A stretch of DNA of 64,000 nt from Thuidium tamariscinum (Eukaryota; Streptophyta; Bryopsida; Hypnales; Thuidiaceae), in contig OX344755.2 of the NCBI GenBank assembly GCA_947034885.2, positions 23,877,052-23,941,051 on the forward strand. Direction: 5' to 3'. The notes under the pieces were generated by a model. The model saw nothing but the letters and a program-made list of their open reading frames with translations, did not search any database and was not told where the DNA came from. Position 1 is the stretch's first letter. Each line of letters opens with the position of its first letter. The position numbers and the translations under genes are program-made. Positions 57,385-64,000 of this stretch are shown piece after piece.

Positions 57385-59298
57385 ATGCTGGGTACAGGTG
57401 ACTCAGCTCGATGGGAAGCCATGGAATTGTGGAAGAAGGATGTGGACGTCAAATTCGGGCAATTCCTCGCAAATTCAGCTGCATAGACGGCGGCCCTAGC
57501 TGACTTGCGGTCAATGGTGTCCATCATCGTGGGCACTCCTCCAAATGCGAATGAAGGAAGTCCTTCTATGTTGCAATCGGCGTTGGAGGACGTCGACTTC
57601 CATGCCAGGGCTACATGTGAAGCCGTTGGGGTGATGCCGAAGTCCAAGAAGAAAATGAAGTCCCCTAAAGCCGGAGTAGCCACCGTTGTTGATTCAGCAG
57701 AAGAGAGAAGAGGTCCTCCTGGTTTGTCACGGAAAGAAGTGGGCAATGAGATTACTGCAGTGGCTGCAGACATCACGCTCTCAGATTCCGAGCCTGAGCG
57801 TCTGCCACCTGTAGCCAAAGCACTGAACTCAAAATCCATGCCCAAAGAGTGGAAGGTGACTGAGCGGGTGGTTCATGGGTCAGTTGCAAAGGCGGTTGCG
57901 GTCTCACAAGACAAAGTAGATGCAAAGCTTGTGAGTGGTGTAGGCCCAGAGTCTGCTTGGGAGGTGGCAACCCCTCGTCTGTCCCCATTGAGAAAACCAA
58001 CAACCGTGGTTGTGCCGCATTGCTAGGGAACGGGAGAAGTTGTGCATTTGGAGCACAACACAACTGAAGAAACCACACCGGTGGAAGAGCATGAAGGAGG
58101 GGAAGACATAACAGGAGGAGACTGGTTGCCAAGCACGCTTGATAGCGGAGGTCCTCCTCCGCCAGCTTCACCATTTCGCAATGATTGCGACCGCAACATG
58201 GTGAACGAGGAGGACAATCAGGTTGCAGTGGTGGCAGCGGAGAAAGCCTCGACCACACCACCCGTGGAAGAGCCAACTGAAGAAAGCGCAGCAGTTGTGG
58301 AAGCAGCCCCCGCAGCCCCTTCACCATCACAGCCAAAGTCGAAGAAACCCCCGAAGTCGCCTGTGAAGGTATTTCCCCTGCCCGACGTTCGCCCACTAAT
58401 GTCGAGTGAGGTGAGACCTTCCGGTACCCTGGACCAATGGCCTAAATTATTTGAATGTCCTCAAGTCAAATTAGTCATTTTCAATGTACATGGTACATTG
58501 CTAGATTGTAGTATGCTGTCAGAGGTGAATCCGAACCCTAAAATTAGAAGCACCGTGAACACAACACTAAGGAGGGTCATCTTCCGTCCATGGTTGAAGA
58601 CCTTCCTCAGCCGATGCTTCGAAAATTTCAGTGTGGGGTTTTGGGGTAGCGGTAGTAAGTCGCATATGAATGATGTCCTGCCCACCATCCTTCTTGATTT
58701 GCCATGTGAGAATGTAGCCCCCTTGTTTGCATGGTCTGGTGACGTTCTTGAGGGCGAGGATACTTTAGATGGCTGCACCCCTAAGTAGGGTAAACAACTA
58801 GAGGCAGTGTACTGTAGATGGCCCTATTTCAGCGGAGCCAATACAATGATCATAGATAGTAAACCCGATAGAGTCAACTGCAATCCTGATGCTAACGTAA
58901 TCATCAGCACCCCATTCTACGTGAAGTGGATGTGTTCATTGGCAGATGACAAGGAGTACTTGAAACGGTACCTGTGGCCACTTTTGGAGGCTTGGAACTC
59001 ATGCCTAGACATCACTAATTTCCGTTCCAAATTTCCCGAAATTATCAACGAATCCATGTCACAAATGCTGCACAGACGCCGAAGTGGACATCCATATGAG
59101 TTTCTCGATATTCTTGAAGGTGAGGGGACTAGCTGCCCCCGGGCTTGCATCCGTGAAAGCATCCCCTCACCTTCCCTTGGTCGTTTTATCTGATAGTCTG
59201 TCGATGTGTCTGCAGGGCAAGGGACAGAAGCGGGAGGCGAGGCCAAGGGTTGCATCGGGGGCGCCCAAGAAAGGTTCCGTTCCATCCACGAAATCAGT
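57385..59298 (+). pseudogene. CACTA gene 3' exons with captured FCP1/HAD phosphatase-like domain
   Basis: After the acceptor at 57384 one frame runs to a GTGAGG donor at 59120, broken by TAGs at 57484, 58024 and 58786. The start (RWEAMELWKKDVDVKFGQF) is helix-like. Then Glu/Pro/Ala-rich linker with KSKKPPKSPVK. From about 58465 a NIF/FCP1-type HAD fold is seen: VIFNVHGTLLD (motif I, with Asn for the nucleophile Asp), RPWLKTFLSRCF, VGFWGSGS (motif II) and NTMIIDSKPD (motif IV, DS instead of DD), then YLKRYLWPLLEAW. Such enzymes dephosphorylate Ser, for example on RNA polymerase II tails; the lost nucleophile means catalysis is unlikely. A further small basic exon is at 59216-59298. I infer capture of a host gene piece. 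Confidence 0.55.
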
Positions 59299-59904
59299 AA
59301 GTTGAACCGCTTAGCTTCTGTATATTTAGGGTTTTTGACTATCAAAATTTTCATTTCCTTTTGGCCAAAGTATATTGCAGAGTCCGTAGGTGAAGTCCTG
59401 ATGAATGCAATGACCTGATAGTCACGTTAAAGTTGTTCCATAGTCATTGTGAAGTCACCTTCTAGAAATTGTAGTCATAGAATATAGAAGTTATTTTTAT
59501 TAATGGAGCCCTAACTGTCACGGACAATGCTAGTGACAATTGAAAAAGTAGAGGAGGTAGCCATAATGGTTGTAGTGAGATAGCATTTTAGGGGCAGCGA
59601 GTGCAGTGGTAGCAGGTTGTGTGGAGACTGTGAGCTTGTTGTGTGAGACTGTGAGCTTGTTGTGTGGAGACTGTGTAGACTTGGAGTTGCTTGCTATTTT
59701 TTGTCTACCATTGTAGTAGTACAACAGACACGGCTTTTTGAAAGAAGTTCTGATATAGTTGTAAGGAAGTGGAAGAGTAGTCGTGAAAGCGACAAGTCTT
59801 CGAGAAGTGAGGAAGAAGTCACATTTCAGTCATGTAAAAGTCACAAGGAAGTCACTACCCAGTAATAGTCTGGGTTCAGTCCCAAATTACATTGGGCCAC
59901 ACTG

Positions 59905-60201
59905 CCCGCTTTCTAATCGGTGGCTTGTTTGCAATATCGATGCGGAGATGAAGTATTTCTCTTCAACCCACGCGCTCACAAGCAAAAAGTGGCGGTGGGT
60001 AAGATCAGTGGTTTGCCGGGGAAACACAAATACCACGGCTCCGAGATTCCAGAGACCTGGTTTAAGGTGGACGTCCGTGAAGTTCTGCAGAAGGGGGTGG
60101 CGCTCATGTTTCCTAATCCTTACGATGATGCAACACTAGTGGATCATGTGAGCGGGACATGTACCATATGGGACCAGAAGTACCTGAAGATGACGATGTG
60201 A
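59905..60201 (+). CDS. CACTA-associated C-terminal exon
   Basis: The frame includes RCGDEVFLFNP, KVAVGKISGLPG, HGSEIPETWFKVDVREV, VALMFPNPYDDATLVDHVSG and TIWDQKYLKM before TGA. The order (small beta-rich motif, P.D..TL.D..G, then IW) resembles the conserved C-terminal domain of plant En/Spm TNPA-like proteins. Domain assignment is from memory of the pattern. The start is set by an upstream acceptor that I could not place exactly. Confidence 0.4.
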
Positions 60202-61129
60202 GGTGGCAGTATTTTGTAGTGTGTTTGTTTACATTGCCTCCCCTAAAGACTTGGAGCACCGTGTGGACTCTTCCTTCAGGATTATATTTTTGTAAATATA
60301 ATCGCTTGTTGGAACTCATGGCCATTCCTATCTCAGGGGCCACTTGTTCATTTTGCATCTAAGGATTCCAAAGGCAACATTTGATTTTTGAATGTTTTTA
60401 GTAGGTTGGCTCCTCCTGGCATTCTTCGTAGTCATTGTAGGAGTCTGTTGGGCAGTTCATATAGTGACATTGATGCTGCTCCCGTGAGGCTTTATGAATT
60501 TAGCACCCGTTCTTCCCAATCTGAATGCTCCGTAGTTGTTGCATGTCCAAGTCACGTCCCAGTCATGTGCATATAGTCCTAAAGATATGGAAGTGTCGAG
60601 AGCGATTTCTGTATGACACTCTTCCCATTTCAATTGCACCGCAAATATAACTAGGGAAAGACTAAGAAGAGCCCTCACAGAGAATACAGAATGTCATGTG
60701 TACAACTGCTGAATGACTTCCCTGCAGCCTACATGCTGCCTTACACCAATATCACAGAACTACATAATGACTGAGAAGTGACTAAATACATGTCCCTCCC
60801 TACGACTCCAAAATGACTTGCATACAAGTGTAGAATGACTCGCGAAATTGCCATGTGTCAACACCCAATGAAAGTGGTGCAACTAGAAAACAACTCCAGC
60901 ACAACTCCGGATGTTGCTGACGTGTCCATCCACGTCAGGTACCCCATGACTTCAACGTAACTGCAAAATGACAGCGGAATTGCCCACGTCATACTCCACC
61001 CACAGAAATTTTGTTCAAAATGGACAGCTACCCAGTCTTTCTTAAAAAGTTTTCCAAAGATCCCATGTGCCACGTAGACCCTCCCATCGTGGTTTCATCC
61101 AAGTCGCCACTGGATGGTGATAATACACT
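60202..61129. other. 3' subterminal region of the CACTA-like element
   Basis: No gene. GACTTCCCTGCAG, AATGACTTGC and AGTGACTAAA words recur at 60710-60840 and beyond. Confidence 0.5.
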
Positions 61130-61262
61130 ACAAGTCACGGCAGTGCGTGACTTGTCCACAATGAATTCCAGACCGGAAGTCGGGCTGTAGTCGTTTTTGT
61201 CCTAAATGACTTCCCTGCAGTCGTTTATCGCAGTCACGTGTAGGCCCCTTTTTTGTAGTGAT
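61130..61262. other. CACTA right terminus and adjacent inner CACTACAAG word
   Basis: An internal CACTACAAGTCACGG starts at 61130 and the element ends with TTTTTTGTAGTG at 61262, with GAAGTCGGG and GACTTCCCTGCAGTCG words in between. The first 3 bases outside are att. The 133-bp interval could be mistaken for a mini-element, but flanks (ata / att) do not match. Confidence 0.55.
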
Positions 61263-64000
61263 TTGATGGAATGTGAGATTGGTGTATGTTTTAGTTTGAG
61301 TCAAAGACTTGTTTTTGAAGAGAGTTGTGCTTTGTAGAGATTGTAATCTAAGATCACATCAAACTACTTTTAATTGTGAGGACATGAATTGAAAGGTATT
61401 TGGTGAGTTAGTAGGCTTACCAATGATCTTACACTTCTTGTCTTGATGATTAATCCTTGATTTCCAAATTGTGAGTTTAAAAGGCAAACTTGAAATTGTC
61501 AAGCCGCGGCCTGGACTCCCAACTGTCTCCCCTCCGGCCTTGGTCTGGCTGCTCCGACTTTGCCTTTACGGACTGGCTGCTCCGACCTTGCCTTACAGAC
61601 TGGTTGCTCCGACCTTGCCTTACGGACTAGCCGCCCCTGGCCACGTGGCCCTTCCCAATTGGTCGGGACCTCGCCCCGTAGGCTGCCGAGTGGCAGCTCC
61701 CGATTGGTCCGCTAGGGCTTCTTGTTGCCCTCCTTGGCTACTCCGACCTTGCCTTTACGGACTGGCTGCTCCCAGCCTAGCTGTCTAGCCGATGCAGGCT
61801 AGGCCGATGGCCTGGCTGGGTGTTTGGGACACTAAAACTGAATTTGAAATTTACTAAGACTAAACTAATTGAAATTTTGGGTTGCTAAGACTAAACTAAT
61901 TGAAATTTTGGGTTACTAAGACTAAACTAATTGAAGGGTTGAGCTAATCGGGAGTTTCTAATGAGTGACTATTACTCTAAATAATGTCTCAATTTGTTTG
62001 GGTTTGTTGTTCTAACAAGGAAAACTATTGGGACATATAAATCCACTTGAGAAGAGTATGCTTGGGATGGGAGTGTTTGGAAGATCCAAGCTTCCTAAAT
62101 TCTTCCCTTTCAAGTGTACTTGTAATCCAAGGGTTGTTTATTTGGTAGTCCAATTCCTTGGTGGAAGGGTAAAACTTTGGTATTCGGAAGGCAATCAATT
62201 GCGGTTTTTTCCGAATAGTTCTACCTTTAGCTAACGCGGAAATAGTATTCAAAGTATCTAGGTGCAGAAGGAGGTACACATGACAGTGTTTAACCAAACT
62301 TCCACTGGAAAATATTTAGAATGTCCAAAACTTAGTACTTTAAAATCTGGAGACCAAAGGAGGTACACATGACAGTGCTTAAACCGAACTTTGGTACCAA
62401 ATTCTTCAAGTTTCAGAGAAAAGAGGCTTAGAAGACAGCTTGAAGTGGGTCTAGATGACCGTGAGGAAATGCGAACTTTCGAAGGGGCCCTAAGCCTCCA
62501 AAGTTTCAAATAAACACATAACAAGACTTGGCCAAGAATTTTGGTCCTGGTAGTGCTCCGACCACGTCGGTAGCACGGAAGAGAACAAAGTGTCGATGCG
62601 AGAAATAAGGGTACTGGCAACCTCGAGGGGGGCCCTTATATACCCGGGGCCGGGCCCCTCTCGATAATTGCCAGTGAAAACACTTTGTTACTTCCTACCC
62701 TAAACTACCCTAATGTAATTCCAAAATATTAGTTGTTTAATCGTGGAAATTTCTAAAAACATCCCCATTTGGCAAACAAAATCTTGGCCAAATCAAATCC
62801 AAGATCTTAACCCAAAATATTTTGGAATTAACCCTAATTTACGTAGATATTTTGCAAATTAACCAAAAGTCATTTTGAAAATTGTCTTTATTTAGCCCAA
62901 AGATGGCTTTTTATACAAGAAAGAGATCTTGACCAAATCCAATCTTTGATTTTCCAAGAGATATTTCCAAAATCACTTCTAATTAACCGCAATTAACGAT
63001 TAAAAAGTCAAACTAAGAGCTGACCCTCTCTATCTTTTAGGGAACAACTCGAAATGGAAAACCGTCTATGCCATTGTCTTCAGAAGACCCCAATTAGCCT
63101 AAGGGATCCCTTACCCTTCACTCCTAGGCCGTTTGCGCGCCCATATTAGAATTACGGTAACTCCAATTAAAAGTCAAAAATCTAACTTTTAGGGTTTGCG
63201 CATTTTGATAAATCTGTTAGGCCAGGGTTGTTAGGAATGTCCGTGAGAGTAAGGATTGACTCCTTATTTGCGAAAATCGGACATCATTCGCTCTTGATAC
63301 GCCAGTCAACCCGCCGCCAACTTGTAAATTCCAGTGAAATTCGATGTTGATGCTGGTTCTGGTAGTTGGGAATGTCGGAATGTCTTCAAACTTGACCGGG
63401 CACTTATTAAGCACACAAAAACCTATCCTAATTTTTAGTGAGATTTTACCGCATCATACGTAATTTCTATGAATTTACAAACATTTCTATGTGCGGTTGA
63501 CTTCCCATGGAGTCAACGTGGAATTTCGGAAAAATCCGAAATAAATTGGGTAACATCTAGGGCACTCCTAGATTCTTTGTGTAAGTCCCACGCAACCTTG
63601 CACCTTTCTAATTTTAGTAATTTTGGAATTACTTTGCCCAATTGGACAATTTAATTCCCGATGCTCGGGAATCTTGAACAGTTGTTTGATTCTTGTTCGC
63701 TCCTAGCATGCTCCTACCCTTGGAACACTTCTCTGAGGTCTTCAATCTCCAATGCTCCATCTTTTATCTCGTGAAGTTCGAATTCTCCAAATCCACTGTA
63801 GTAGTTTTACTTTTAAATCCAGTTTGTTCCAAAATTGAATTTAAGCCCTGGTAACTCTTCTAGGCTCATAGTAGACTCTTCCGACTTAGTCAGTATGTCA
63901 TGTGCATCCTTAAAAGGTTGATTTTGTACAGACAATCACTAGGACTGACTAACTCTCGATGCCTTATTTCTCTCGGAATTACTAAATCTTCACATAAACT
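61263..64000 (-). mobile_element. Third copy of the LTR family, cut by the window edge
   Basis: Clear co-linearity with copy 2 from about 62265 to 64000, including the TATA box (62635-62642) and paired direct repeats near 62270 and 62355. A GC-rich block at 61500-61805 holds the position of the variable block. The window ends roughly 200 bp short of the expected terminus. The low-coordinate end of the LTR is missing: the CACTA right terminus abuts it. It is visibly more diverged than copies 1 and 2, so it is the oldest. Whether it is a solo LTR or part of a longer element cannot be told. Confidence 0.7.

Larger units (their letters stand above)
47520..61262 (+). mobile_element. CACTA (En/Spm)-like element, left edge uncertain
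   Basis: The right end reads TTTTTTGTAGTG at 61262, the complement of the CACTACAAAAAA terminus typical of the superfamily. GAAGTCAC/GTGACTT-type words cluster at 47550-48860, 49740-49980, 50970-51060, 57120-57300, 59400-59880 and 60700-61230. TNPA-like exons lie between. The solo LTR at 52868-56725 is a later insertion. The matching left terminus was not found, so the left edge is a guess. Confidence 0.5.

Noticed and set aside
61130-61262. Separate 133-bp mini-CACTA element
   Set aside because: It starts CACTA and ends TAGTG, but the flanking triplets ata and att differ, and the words match the neighbouring subterminal region.

Overview
The window looks like transposon-dense nuclear DNA of a green plant lineage genome. 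Evidence: six perfect interstitial copies of the plant telomere unit GGGTTTA at 38463-38504 (shorter runs at 23968 and 51653), GT-AG splice signals, DUF659-type hAT transposases and a CACTA (En/Spm) gene, set in AT-rich intergenic DNA. A large-genome streptophyte fits (charophyte alga such as Chara, bryophyte or lycophyte); the species cannot be fixed from sequence alone. I see no ordinary host gene; nearly all coding material belongs to mobile elements.

The main content, about 3.4-47.3 kb, is a set of related DNA transposon units sharing one plan: a CpG-rich array of short GC-rich words, then usually a TATA-like box, then 190-300 bp of leader, then a long almost intronless gene. There are four gene types. 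(1) hAT transposases: unit A at 4129-7497, unit E at 31433-34603, and a 5' stub at 30265. (2) A protein-kinase-like gene: unit E at 36112-37773 (-), and unit B, split by a retroelement insertion, at 12993-13956 and 17702-18236 (-). (3) Proteins with an unrecognised ~100-residue domain (GWE..WT..TC+.YV...HI ... VDW): unit C at 20382-21458 (-). (4) The same domain joined to coiled coils and a C-terminal RING finger: unit D at 25753-28893, unit F at 42653-45016. Unit E is most complete: outward arrays at both ends, transposase reading in from the left, kinase reading in from the right. The arrays use three different core words (GCGGTCGCCC, GCGGACG, GGCCGTC), one per sub-group.

From about 47.5 to 61.26 kb lies a CACTA-like element with scattered GAAGTCAC-type words, a 110-bp tandem repeat, TNPA-like exons and a captured FCP1/HAD phosphatase-like segment whose first catalytic Asp reads Asn. 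Its right end is at 61262.

Retroelement fossils: two complete solo LTRs of one family (13957-17696 and 52868-56725), each with matching 5-bp target duplications, and a third, more diverged copy running off the right edge. One solo LTR splits kinase gene B; the other sits in a predicted intron of the CACTA gene. Small MITE-like elements, one TTAA-flanked family, and several tandem repeats fill the rest. The in-frame stops seen in the DNA-transposon genes look like C-to-T or G-to-A changes, as expected of methylated, silenced elements.
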